Source: CAVSMC01 sp963798655 (lineage in GTDB: Bacteria; Pseudomonadota; Gammaproteobacteria; Burkholderiales; Casimicrobiaceae). From it: 64,000 nucleotides of DNA. Under the pieces are notes generated by a model. That model was not told the origin of the DNA. It did not search any database and saw nothing but the letters and a program-made list of their open reading frames with translations. Positions 8,358-15,551 of the stretch are shown here, one piece after another; position 1 is the stretch's first letter, and every line of letters starts with the position of its first letter. Location: NCBI GenBank assembly GCA_963798655.1, contig CAWCUH010000001.1, positions 310,001-374,000 of the forward strand. Direction: 5' to 3'. The position numbers and the translations under genes were made by a program.

Positions 8358-8960
8358 TCAGCTCGCGAAGCGGAACGAGCCCTGCACCGCGTTGTGGCCC
8401 GTGAGATCGACGTTGATGCCGATCTTCGGCGCGTTCGCCCTGTACCTCGACGCCTTGCCGACATACGCGGGTGACCCGGGGATCGTGCTGAAGATGCTGT
8501 CCGACAGCGCGGTCGCCTTGCCGTCGGGGCCGCGGAACGGCTCGAGCTCGGCTTCGACCGCATCGCCGAAGCGAATGTGGCCCTTGCCCTCGTTAACCTC
8601 GAACACCATTTTCACGCGCTCGACGGCGGCGACCTCGCCGACGAGCTGCGCGAGGTCGGCGACCGGACCGCCTTTCTTGCCGGTCCACACGGCGAGGATC
8701 GCTTCCTGCTGCGGCTGCGTCGCCCGATCGTCCATGTAGGCGACGATGCGCCACTTGCCGTCGAGCACGTTGCCTGGAATGTCGCACAGCGCGCCGAACG
8801 TGAGCCCCGACACGTTGACGCCGTCAATGTCGCCCTTGTCGATGTGCCAGCACAGCGTGCCCTTGCACGTGCCATTGTCAGGGTCCTCGCCGACCCAGCA
8901 CGGGCACAGCGTCCTGCAGTCGCAGACTTCGAGCAGGCGCCCTTCGATCGTATAGGCCAT
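8358..8960 (-). CDS. DUF1326 domain-containing protein
   Basis: The 200-residue soluble protein starts MAYTIEGRLLEVCDCRTLCPCWVGEDPDNGTC, the DUF1326 hallmark, with Cys residues in CDCxxxCPCW that suggest metal or thiol chemistry. The ATG at 8960 has GGAGG upstream and begins the conserved sequence; longer readings add unrelated residues. No signal peptide is visible. It is presumably expressed with the downstream DUF2182 gene. The molecular function is unknown. Confidence 0.85.
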   Translation of the reverse strand: MAYTIEGRLLEVCDCRTLCPCWVGEDPDNGTCKGTLCWHIDKGDIDGVNVSGLTFGALCDIPGNVLDGKWRIVAYMDDRATQPQQEAILAVWTGKKGGPVADLAQLVGEVAAVERVKMVFEVNEGKGHIRFGDAVEAELEPFRGPDGKATALSDSIFSTIPGSPAYVGKASRYRANAPKIGINVDLTGHNAVQGSFRFAS

Positions 8961-9002
8961 CGTCGTTCCTCCACTTGGTCGATGAGGGGGTTGACGCGGG
9001 CT

Positions 9003-9026
9003 CACGTGCCGTGTCGACGGCACGTG
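9003..9026. repeat. Perfect 9-bp inverted repeat (CACGTGCCG/CGGCACGTG)
   Basis: The arms are separated by 6 bases and lie between the end of the pentad-protein gene (9093) and the start of the DUF1326 gene (8960). A hairpin here could end transcription of the upstream operon, but there is no T-run, so it could equally be an operator for the DUF1326-DUF2182 pair. Confidence 0.45.
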
Positions 9027-9092
9027 GGTCGAGCGAACGGCGATCATAGGCTGACACGGGCGCCGTTACAACGTGAAAAATCCGCTTGCCGT

Positions 9093-9563
9093 CTACCGGC
9101 CGAGCGACCCCAGCGCGCGGAAGAACTCGACCGCCTCGGCGTCGCGGCCGAGCGGCGAAATCGTATAGGTGCCGAACGCCGCGCCGCCGGTGGCGTAGTG
9201 CCCCACCGCTGCGCCGCCGATGGCCACGATGCCGGCCGCACCGCCGCCGATCGCGACGCCGCCGATCGCACCGCCGCCGAACGCGAGTGCGCCTATCGCG
9301 AGGCCGCCGAGCGCCAGCACGCCGATCGCAACGCCGCCGAGCGCGATCACGCCGCGCGCGACGCCGCCGATGGCGATGATGCCGGTCGCGACGTCGCCGA
9401 TCGCGATCACGCCCCGAGCATGCCCTCGACGTTCCCCGCGCGCGGCGTCGGGACCGACGGCGATGGCGAGCCAGGGCAGTCCCAGGAACTCGCGCTCGCT
9501 CGTGCGCCGAATGGAGCGGGCGGCCATCGTGGAGTTGACAGCGGTCTTGCCGGCTCTTCTCAT
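9093..9563 (-). CDS. Glycine/alanine pentad-repeat protein of unknown function
   Basis: The 156-residue protein has a basic N-terminus (MRRAGKTAVNSTMAARSIRR) and a short FLGLPWLAIAVGPDAARGERRGHA segment. About sixteen five-residue units of the form G-x-x-A-x follow (GVIAI GDVAT GIIAI GGVAR ... GGAAF), ending with TYTISPLGRDAEAVEFFRALG. The strict period of five, with small residues at fixed positions, suggests a pentapeptide-repeat-like beta-helix or a membrane-embedded stack. The ATG at 9563 has GGAG six bases upstream and follows the RHH stop by 13 bp, so it is the last gene of the SPFH operon. No function is known to me. Confidence 0.75.
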   Translation of the reverse strand: MRRAGKTAVNSTMAARSIRRTSEREFLGLPWLAIAVGPDAARGERRGHARGVIAIGDVATGIIAIGGVARGVIALGGVAIGVLALGGLAIGALAFGGGAIGGVAIGGGAAGIVAIGGAAVGHYATGGAAFGTYTISPLGRDAEAVEFFRALGSLGR

Positions 9564-9576
9564 CGCGATTCTCCGT

Positions 9577-9759
9577 TCACGGGCTGCCGCGACGATCGCG
9601 GCCTGGCTGTTTCGGCTTGATGCCGCGCTGCGCAAGCGCGTCGCGCAGCAGGAACTCGATCTGCGCGTTGACGCTGCGAAGCTCGCGCTGCGCGAGCCGC
9701 TCGATCTCCGCCCACAGGGCGGGATCGACACGGAGCAGGAAGGCCTTGCGCTCGGCCAT
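9577..9759 (-). CDS. Arc/MetJ-type ribbon-helix-helix DNA-binding protein
   Basis: The 60-residue product contains KAFLLRVDPALWAEIERLAQRELRSVNAQIEFLLRDALAQRG, an RHH fold: a short beta strand (AFLLRV), helix A (PALWAEIERLAQREL), the RSVN turn and helix B (AQIEFLLRDALAQ). Such proteins bind palindromic or tandem operators as dimers. It lies third in the SPFH operon, 23 bp after the DUF1648-like gene. There is no recognisable toxin next to it, so an antitoxin role is unsupported. Autoregulation at the palindrome 11183-11194 is an inference. Confidence 0.85.
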   Translation of the reverse strand: MAERKAFLLRVDPALWAEIERLAQRELRSVNAQIEFLLRDALAQRGIKPKQPGRDRRGSP

Positions 9760-9782
9760 CGCGAGCGGTCAATCGTTTCTGA

Positions 9783-10193
9783 TCACTGCCGGCTTCGCAG
9801 CATGTAGACAACGATCAGTGCGAGCAGACCCGCGCCGAACGCGACCATCAGCACGAAGAAATGCGACTCGTCGAGCTGCGCCGGCGTGCGCGAGTTGGCT
9901 TCGACGACCTCGAGGTGGACGCCGACCATCAGCAGCGCGATGAGCGCGCCCAGGCCATAGCCATAGGTCGCCGGCGCGCGCAGCGCCATCAAGCCCGCGA
10001 GGATCAGCGGCAGGCCGACGCCGAAGCCGAGCACGACCGCGCGATAGCTCTGGAGCGATTGCCAGCCGTTCGCGACGCCGCCCCTCACGAAATGCGATGC
10101 GACCTGCGGCGGCAGGTCGGACGCCGTCTCGACGATCAAGGCGCCGCTCGCCGCAAGCAGCACGAAGAACAGCAGGGCGAAAATGCGATCCAT
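9783..10193 (-). CDS. DUF1648-like four-helix membrane protein
   Basis: The 136-residue protein begins MDRIFALLFFVLLAASGALIVETASDLPPQVASHFVRGGVANGW. A first helix followed by LPxxVxxHFxxxGxxNGW is the pattern of DUF1648/SdpI-like N-terminal domains. Three more hydrophobic segments follow, with a charged loop EVVEANSRTPAQLDESH before the last. It lies 15 bp downstream of the SPFH gene and 23 bp upstream of the RHH gene. A role with the SPFH protein in the membrane is likely from position; the activity is unknown. Confidence 0.75.
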   Translation of the reverse strand: MDRIFALLFFVLLAASGALIVETASDLPPQVASHFVRGGVANGWQSLQSYRAVVLGFGVGLPLILAGLMALRAPATYGYGLGALIALLMVGVHLEVVEANSRTPAQLDESHFFVLMVAFGAGLLALIVVYMLRSRQ

Positions 10194-10208
10194 CGCGACA
10201 CCTCGGCG

Positions 10209-11132
10209 TCAGTTGTAGAGCGTGCCGGTATTGATCACCGGCTGCACTTCGCTTTCCGCGCACAGCACCGTCATCAGGTTCGATACCATCGCCGCCTTGC
10301 GCTCGTCGTCGAGCTCGACCACCTTCTTCGCCGACAGCTCGGCGAGCGCCATCTCGACCATCGACACGGCGCCGATGACGATCTTCTGCCGCGCGGCGAT
10401 GATCGCCTCCGCCTGCTGGCGGCGCAGCATCACCTGCGCGATCTCCGCTGCGTACGCGAGATGCGTGAGGCGGGCCTCTTCGACGACCACGCCCGCCTGC
10501 TCCAGCCGCGCCTGCAGCTCGCGCACCAGCGCCTTGGCGACGATGTCGGCGCCGCCGAGCAGCGTCGGCTCCATGCCGGGCGCGCCGTGCGAATCGGCCT
10601 CGTCGTACGCGAACGCGGTCGCGAGATGGCGAACCGCGGCCTCGCTTTGCACCTTGACGAACATTTCGTAGTCGTCGACGTCGAACGCGGCTTTTGCCGT
10701 GTCCTCGACGTGCCAGACGACGACGGCTGCGATCTCCACCGGATTGCCGCGCTTGTCGTTCACCTTCAGCCGCTCGCCGTTCAGGTTACGCGCGCGGAGC
10801 GAGATCTTGTGCCGCGAATAGAACGGGTTCGTGCCGCGCAGGCCGGGCGTGCGGCTCGTGCCGCGGTAGGCGCCGAAGAGTTGAAGTATCGCGGCCTCGT
10901 TCGGTTGCAGCGTGTAAAGCCCGGCGAGCGCGAGGCCGCCCGCGATCAGCGCCGCGATCGCCCACGCGAATTTGGCGAGCGCGCCGCCCTCGCGCAGCGC
11001 GAGCGCGCCCTGCCAGATCAGCCAGCCGGCAACGAAAATGAGTGCGATGCCGACGGCCAGCATGACGAAGCCGCTGATCGTCGTCGTCGACGTTTCGGTA
11101 TGAAAATCGTCGCTGCCTCGTGTGCGCACCAT
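10209..11132 (-). CDS. SPFH (stomatin/prohibitin/flotillin/HflK) domain membrane protein
   Basis: The 307-residue protein has two N-terminal transmembrane segments (about residues 20-45 and 55-80). An SPFH domain follows, starting LQPNEAAILQLFGAYRGTSRTPGLRGTNPF, with VNDKRGNPVEIAAVVVWHVEDTAKAAFDVDDYEMFV. A coiled-coil-prone C-terminal part has RRQQAEAIIAARQKIVIGAVSMVEMAL. Family members form large membrane-bound rings that organise microdomains or regulate proteases. The ATG at 11132 has GGAGGCGAC in front of it. It leads a four-gene operon with a DUF1648-like protein, an RHH protein and a pentad protein, behind its own promoter. No NfeD partner is visible. Confidence 0.88.
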   Translation of the reverse strand: MVRTRGSDDFHTETSTTTISGFVMLAVGIALIFVAGWLIWQGALALREGGALAKFAWAIAALIAGGLALAGLYTLQPNEAAILQLFGAYRGTSRTPGLRGTNPFYSRHKISLRARNLNGERLKVNDKRGNPVEIAAVVVWHVEDTAKAAFDVDDYEMFVKVQSEAAVRHLATAFAYDEADSHGAPGMEPTLLGGADIVAKALVRELQARLEQAGVVVEEARLTHLAYAAEIAQVMLRRQQAEAIIAARQKIVIGAVSMVEMALAELSAKKVVELDDERKAAMVSNLMTVLCAESEVQPVINTGTLYN

Positions 11133-11182
11133 GTCGCCTCCGTCGTTGCCGGCGCGCGGTCGATGCCGCCGGTCGATAGCAG

Positions 11183-11209
11183 AGTGATATCACTGTAATA
11201 TCTTGTCAA
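11183..11209 (-). promoter_or_regulatory. Promoter and palindromic operator of the SPFH operon
   Basis: A consensus -35 box TTGACA lies on the minus strand (11209-11204). The perfect 12-bp palindrome AGTGATATCACT (11183-11194) falls where the spacer and -10 region should be, and a second GATAT half lies beside the -35. The -10 match is weak. A repressor bound to the palindrome would block polymerase. The operon encodes an RHH protein, so autoregulation is the natural guess. Confidence 0.55.
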
Positions 11210-11264
11210 CCGCGGCCGACGAACGGCGATGCGTCGTCGTGCCGAGGCGAGCGACGTCGCGCGC

Positions 11265-11297
11265 AAAAAAAGAGCGGGCCCCGAAGGACCCGCTCTC
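11265..11297 (-). terminator. Rho-independent terminator of degQ
   Basis: On the minus strand the sequence is AGAGCGGGTCC, loop TTCG, GGGCCCGCTCT-type arm, then seven T. It is a classical strong hairpin plus U-tract 23 bp after the degQ stop, and it isolates degQ from the SPFH operon. Confidence 0.9.
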
Positions 11298-11319
11298 CGG
11301 TTGCCCGGGTTGGGTTGGA

Positions 11320-12804
11320 TCAGCCGATGCGCACCGGCACGAAGATCTGCGCGTCCTCGCGCTGGATCAGCAATGCGACGGTCTTGCCCGACTTGTCGAC
11401 GATGTCGCGCAGCTGCGTCGGCGACTTCACCGGCGTGCGGTTGACCGACAGGATCACGTCGCCCGGCTGGACGCCGGCACGCTCCGCGGCTCCCGTCACC
11501 TGCTCGACGACGACGCCGTGCGAGACGTTCGCTTCCTTCATCTCGTCGGGCGTGAGCGGCCGAACGGCGAGCCCGAGCTTGCCCTGCGGCGTCGCCTGGT
11601 CGCCGGCATCGGCAAGCGTCTTCGGCATCTCGCGCTCGGCGAGCTGCGCCGTCAGCTCCTGCGTCTTGCCGTCGCGCCACACCTCGACCTTCGCCGGCGA
11701 CCCCGCACGCTGGCTTGCGACGAGAGACGGCAGGTCGCTCGAGCGGTGGATCGGCGTGCCGTTGAACTTGAGGATCACGTCGCCCGGCTGGAATCCCGCC
11801 TTTGCGGCCGGACTGTCCTTCTGCACCGAGCTGACGAGCGCGCCCTGCGGCGACTTCAGCCCGAAGTTCTCGGCGAGCGCCTGGTCGACCGGCTGCACGG
11901 TGACGCCGAGACGGCCGTGCGACACCTTGCCGTGCTGGACGAGATCGTCCTTGACCTTGAGCGCGACGTCGATCGGAATCGCGAACGCGAGGCCCTGGAA
12001 GCCGCCGCTGCGGCTGAAGATCTGCGAGTTGATGCCGATCACCTCGCCGTCCATGTTGAACAGCGGCCCGCCCGAGTTGCCCGGGTTCACCGCCGCGTCG
12101 GTCTGGATGAACGGCACGACGGAATCGCCCGGCAGCGCACGCGACTTCGCGCTGACGATGCCCGACGTGACGGTATTGTCGAGCCCGTACGGGGTGCCGA
12201 TGGCGACGACCCAGTCGCCGACACGCGTCTTCGCGGGATCGCCAAGCTTCACCGTCGGCAGGTTCTTCGCGTCGATCTTAAGCACGGCGACGTCGGTCGT
12301 CGGATCGCTGCCGAGCACCTTCGCGCGGAACTCGCGCTGGTCGACGAGCTTCACCGTCACTTCGTCCGCATCCGCGACGACGTGCGCGTTGGTGAGCACG
12401 ATGCCGCTGTCGTTGATGATGAAGCCCGAGCCGAGGCCGCGCGTCGGTCCCGGCGCCGGCATATCCGGGATCTGCCCGAACGGGAAATTGCGGAAGAATT
12501 TCGGCAGGTCGTTTGGATCGATGTTGCCATGGAAATTCTTCAGCACGGCGGCCCGGTTGCCGGCGTCCTTGGTCGCGGTCACCTGCACGACGGCGGGCCC
12601 CTGCTGCGCGACGAGATCGGCGAAGCTCGGCAGCGCGCGCGCCGTCGGCACGCTCTGCGTGGGAACGGGAACGGTGGCGGCCGTCGCCGCCGGCGTGGCC
12701 GCCTCGCTCGTCGGCAGCACGCGGTCTGCGGCGACGGCACCGAGGCCGAACATCCCGGCGAGCGCGACGGCGACCGCACTGCGTTTCAACTTCGTCGAAT
12801 TCAT
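11320..12804 (-). CDS. degQ: Do-family periplasmic serine endoprotease (DegQ/MucD type)
   Basis: The 494-residue precursor has a signal peptide (KRSAVAVALAGMFGLGAVAA). Its trypsin-like domain carries His141 (TNAHVV), Asp171 (TTDVAVLKID) and Ser244 (PGNSGGPLF), followed by two PDZ domains (VTVQPVDQALAENFGL... and LAVRPLTPDEMKEANVSHGV...). It degrades or refolds misfolded envelope proteins as an oligomer. It is monocistronic, ending at a strong terminator, and lies directly downstream of a two-component system with a candidate response-regulator box at 12869-12885. It is a paralogue of the sigma-E-linked protease at 59751-61205. Confidence 0.95.
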   Translation of the reverse strand: MNSTKLKRSAVAVALAGMFGLGAVAADRVLPTSEAATPAATAATVPVPTQSVPTARALPSFADLVAQQGPAVVQVTATKDAGNRAAVLKNFHGNIDPNDLPKFFRNFPFGQIPDMPAPGPTRGLGSGFIINDSGIVLTNAHVVADADEVTVKLVDQREFRAKVLGSDPTTDVAVLKIDAKNLPTVKLGDPAKTRVGDWVVAIGTPYGLDNTVTSGIVSAKSRALPGDSVVPFIQTDAAVNPGNSGGPLFNMDGEVIGINSQIFSRSGGFQGLAFAIPIDVALKVKDDLVQHGKVSHGRLGVTVQPVDQALAENFGLKSPQGALVSSVQKDSPAAKAGFQPGDVILKFNGTPIHRSSDLPSLVASQRAGSPAKVEVWRDGKTQELTAQLAEREMPKTLADAGDQATPQGKLGLAVRPLTPDEMKEANVSHGVVVEQVTGAAERAGVQPGDVILSVNRTPVKSPTQLRDIVDKSGKTVALLIQREDAQIFVPVRIG

Positions 12805-12868
12805 GGCTTCTCCTGTGCGATGCGGGACGCACGGAGCGCCCCCACAACCGTCAAGATAAGGGGCGAAA

Positions 12869-12885
12869 CTTAGGAAACAATTAAG
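12869..12885 (-). promoter_or_regulatory. Candidate PmrA/QseB-type response-regulator box before degQ
   Basis: The minus strand reads CTTAAT-TGTTT-CCTAAG, matching the published PmrA/QseB-type direct repeat YTTAAK-N5-YTTAAK at 11 of 12 positions. TTATCT about 10 bases further could be the -10. It lies 65 bases upstream of the degQ ATG and just after the genes for a two-component system of that subfamily. Confidence 0.5.
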
Positions 12886-12945
12886 GAGGGGTCGGATTGC
12901 GGTCGACGCGCCTCTGGGTCACCGCCCACGTTCCGCACCGCGGTC

Positions 12946-14277
12946 CTACGGTTGAGCAGCCGCTCGCTCGAAGCGCACGAGCACGCCAAGGCCGCGGCCG
13001 TCGAGGCCGTCGCCGAGCGTGACGGTCGCGCCGTGCCGATCGGCGATGCTCTTCACGATCGCGAGGCCGAGGCCGCTGCCTTCGATGTCGTTCACGCTGC
13101 CGCGCGCGAATCGCGTGAACACGCGCTCACGCTCGTCGATCGAGATTCCGGAACCGCTGTCGCGGACGGCGAGCGTGCAGCTGCCGGCGTCGTCGCGCGC
13201 TTCGACGTCGATGCGTCCGCCGCGCGGCGTGTAGCGGATCGCGTTGTCGACGAGGTTCGCGAGCAGCGTGCGAACGCTCTGCGCGTCGCCGACGATGATT
13301 GCCGCCCGCGCGTCCGCGACGCCGAGGTCGACGCCTTTCGCGGACGCGATCGGCTCCATCTCGGCGACGACGTCACGGACGATCGATGCGACGTCGACGC
13401 GCGCCATCGGCCGCTCGGCGACGCCCGGCTCCTCGCGCGCGAGCGCGAGCAGCTGCTCGACGATGCGCGTGGTTCGCGCGAGCCCGGCGCGCAGGTCGGC
13501 GAGCGCGCTGCGCCGCTCGTCCTCCGAGGCGGCGCGCTCCGCGATCTGCGCCTGCAAATGCAACGCGGTCAGCGGCGTGCGCAGCTCGTGCGCGGCGTCC
13601 GCGACGAACGCGCGCTGCGCATCGATCGCGCGGTCGAGCCGGCCCAGGAGGCCGTTCAGCGCGCCGACGACCGGCTGCACTTCGCGCGGCCAGCCGCTCG
13701 TCGGCAACGGCTGGAGCTGCGTTGGCATGCGCGTGCCGAGCGCTGTCGCGATGCGATTGAGCGGGGCGAGACCGCGCGCGATGGCGACCCAGACGAGCAG
13801 CCCGAGCAGCGGCAACACGGCGAGCAGCGGCACGATCGTCGACAGCGCGAGCGACGCGGCGAGCGCGCGGCGAACCGCAATCGGCTGCGCCACCTGCACG
13901 AGCTGGCTGTCGGCGATGACGCTGTAGACGCGCCACGGCCCGTTCGGCGTGTCGATCGTCGCGAAGCCGGGTGACTGTCGCTTCGGCACCTTCTCAGGCG
14001 CCGGGCTGCCCTGCGGCCGCGGCAGGTAGACGCGAACGCCGTCGCGATCCCAGATCTGCACGACCAGGCCCTCGGCGGACGGGCCTTCGGCGATCGGCGA
14101 CGCGAACGGCATGCCGGTGATCGACGCCGCGGTCTGCGCGAGCTGCAGGTCGAACAGCACGTTCGCCTCGTCGCGGGCGCGCATATACGTGAGCAGCGTC
14201 GCCGCCGCGATCGCGAGCACGAGTCCCGCGAGCAGCCACGTGAGCAGCTCGCGGCGAATCGACGACGGCCGCGCCAT
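12946..14277 (-). CDS. Two-component sensor histidine kinase, QseC/PmrB-like
   Basis: The 443-residue protein has TM1 at about 11-31, a periplasmic sensor domain of about 110 residues (SPIAEGPSAEGLVVQIWDRDGVRVYLP...) and TM2 at about 141-167. HAMP-like and dimerisation segments follow, with the phospho-acceptor His230 in AADAAHELRTPLTAL-type context. The ATPase domain carries an N-box (LLANLVDNAIRYTPRGG), G1 (RDSGSGI) and G2 (GSGLGLAIVKSIADRHGA). It phosphorylates the response regulator encoded 8 bp upstream. QseC-type signals include metals, peptides and membrane stress; the actual signal is unknown. Confidence 0.92.
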   Translation of the reverse strand: MARPSSIRRELLTWLLAGLVLAIAAATLLTYMRARDEANVLFDLQLAQTAASITGMPFASPIAEGPSAEGLVVQIWDRDGVRVYLPRPQGSPAPEKVPKRQSPGFATIDTPNGPWRVYSVIADSQLVQVAQPIAVRRALAASLALSTIVPLLAVLPLLGLLVWVAIARGLAPLNRIATALGTRMPTQLQPLPTSGWPREVQPVVGALNGLLGRLDRAIDAQRAFVADAAHELRTPLTALHLQAQIAERAASEDERRSALADLRAGLARTTRIVEQLLALAREEPGVAERPMARVDVASIVRDVVAEMEPIASAKGVDLGVADARAAIIVGDAQSVRTLLANLVDNAIRYTPRGGRIDVEARDDAGSCTLAVRDSGSGISIDERERVFTRFARGSVNDIEGSGLGLAIVKSIADRHGATVTLGDGLDGRGLGVLVRFERAAAQP

Positions 14278-14285
14278 CGAGCGGC

Positions 14286-14957
14286 TCAGGCCGACGCCTG
14301 CGCGGCGGCGAGCGTCCAGCCGACACCGCGAACGTTGCGAATCGCGTCGGCGCCGATCTTGCGGCGAAGCGAATGCAGATGCACGTCGACGGCGTTGCTC
14401 TCGACAGGCTCATCCCAGCCGTAGAGCTTCTCCTCGAGCTGCGCGCGCGACAGCACGGCGCCGGGTCGATCCATCAGCGCGGCGAGCAACGCGAACTCGC
14501 GCGGCGACAGCGCGACCGGCTCGCCGGCGACGCGCACTTCGCGCGTTGCCGGGTCGAGCGCGATCCGTCCGTGGCGCACGAGCGGCTCGGCGCGGCCGCC
14601 GCGGCGGCGCGCGAGTGCGCGCACGCGCGCGGCGAGCTCGTTCAGGTCGAACGGCTTCACGACGTAATCGTCGGCGCCGGCATCGAGGCCGGCCACACGA
14701 TCGGCGACGGCGTCGCGCGCGGTGATGATCAGTACCGGTCGCGCATCGCCGCGGCGGCGCATCGAGGCAAGCACGTCGAGGCCGTCCTTGCGCGGCAGCC
14801 CGAGATCGAGCAGCAGAACGTCGTGCACGCGCTGGGCGAGCGCGATCTCGGCGGCGCGACCGTCGCGCACCCAGTCGACGGCGAAGCCGTCCTGGCGCAG
14901 GCCGCGCTCGATGCCCGCGCCGATCATTGGATCGTCTTCGGCCAGGAGGAGTCGCAT
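14286..14957 (-). CDS. OmpR-family response regulator, QseB/PmrA-like
   Basis: The 223-residue protein starts with a receiver domain (MRLLLAEDDPMIG, phospho-acceptor Asp51 in LLLDLGLPRKDG, conserved Lys in VVKPFDLNEL). It ends with a winged-helix DNA-binding domain (GEPVALSPREFALLAALMDRPGAVLSR, SNAVDVHLHSLRRKIGADAIRNVRGVGWTL). It precedes the kinase gene by 8 bp. Its upstream region is occupied by a family-A palindromic element only 12 bp before the start codon, so its promoter must lie in or beyond that element, or it is read from msrB. Confidence 0.93.
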   Translation of the reverse strand: MRLLLAEDDPMIGAGIERGLRQDGFAVDWVRDGRAAEIALAQRVHDVLLLDLGLPRKDGLDVLASMRRRGDARPVLIITARDAVADRVAGLDAGADDYVVKPFDLNELAARVRALARRRGGRAEPLVRHGRIALDPATREVRVAGEPVALSPREFALLAALMDRPGAVLSRAQLEEKLYGWDEPVESNAVDVHLHSLRRKIGADAIRNVRGVGWTLAAAQASA

Positions 14958-14968
14958 AAGCGTCAGCG

Positions 14969-15074
14969 AATAGGGGAAAGACCACGTTTTCCGCGTACTT
15001 CACCCGGCCGACGTTTCCGTCATCCCTTCGCGGAAAACGTGGTCTGTCCCCCTTTCCTGGTCTGTCCCCTATTT
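14969..15074. repeat. Family-A REP-like palindromic element, copy 1 (two and a half units)
   Basis: ATAGGGGAAAGACCACGTTTTCCGCG faces CGCGGAAAACGTGGTCTGTCCCC across a 32-bp centre, followed by a half unit GGTCTGTCCCCTATTTC. The outer half unit supplies the TAG stop of msrB (15071-15069). Confidence 0.85.
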
Positions 15075-15464
15075 CGGCTCGAACTTGAGCGCCGCCGAGT
15101 TCATGCAATAGCGCAAGCCGGTCGGCTGCGGGCCGTCGTCGAAGACGTGGCCGAGATGCGCGTCGCACGCGGCGCAGACGACTTCGGTGCGTCGCATGAA
15201 CAGCGAGTGGTCGGCTTCCTCCTTCACGTTCTCCTTCGCCACCGGCGCGTAGAACGATGGCCAGCCGGTGCCCGAGTCGAACTTTGTCTGCGCGTCGAAC
15301 AGCGGCGCGCCGCAGCAGACACAGCGGTACATGCCATCGTCGTGGGTGTCCCAGTATTCGCCGCTGAACGCGGGCTCGGTGCCCTTCCTGCGCGCGACGT
15401 TGTATTGCTCGCGCGTGAGCTGCGCCTTCCACTCGGCGTCCGATTTCACGATCTTGTCGACCAT
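15069..15464 (-). CDS. msrB: Peptide-methionine (R)-S-oxide reductase MsrB
   Basis: The 131-residue enzyme reduces methionine-R-sulfoxide in proteins using thioredoxin. It has both zinc-binding CxxC pairs (CVCCGAPLF and CAACDAHLGHVFDDGP), the substrate segment FDSGTGWPSFY and the catalytic cysteine in LRYCMNSAALKFEPK. Length is normal for a single-domain MsrB. The stop codon lies inside the family-A repeat, so the element inserted exactly at the end of the gene, or the gene end was rebuilt by it. Confidence 0.96.
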   Translation of the reverse strand: MVDKIVKSDAEWKAQLTREQYNVARRKGTEPAFSGEYWDTHDDGMYRCVCCGAPLFDAQTKFDSGTGWPSFYAPVAKENVKEEADHSLFMRRTEVVCAACDAHLGHVFDDGPQPTGLRYCMNSAALKFEPK

Positions 15465-15551
15465 CGAATGCTCCTTCGTTCGCGCCAGTGCGTAGAGCGT
15501 CGGCGATGCGCTATAGTGTGCCCCTTCCGCCGCATCCTTACAGTCGTCCGT

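Noticed and set aside
6163..8739. An 858-codon plus-strand open frame
   Set aside because: It crosses three real minus-strand genes and a dispersed repeat, with the low-complexity Arg/Glu-rich composition typical of shadow frames.
9577..9759. RHH protein as the antitoxin of a toxin-antitoxin pair
   Set aside because: The neighbours are a membrane protein and a pentad-repeat protein; neither resembles RelE, ParE, PIN or other toxins.
14969..15074. Repeated short palindromes considered as a CRISPR array
   Set aside because: Units are inverted rather than direct, the spacing is irregular, copies are kilobases apart and no cas gene is visible.
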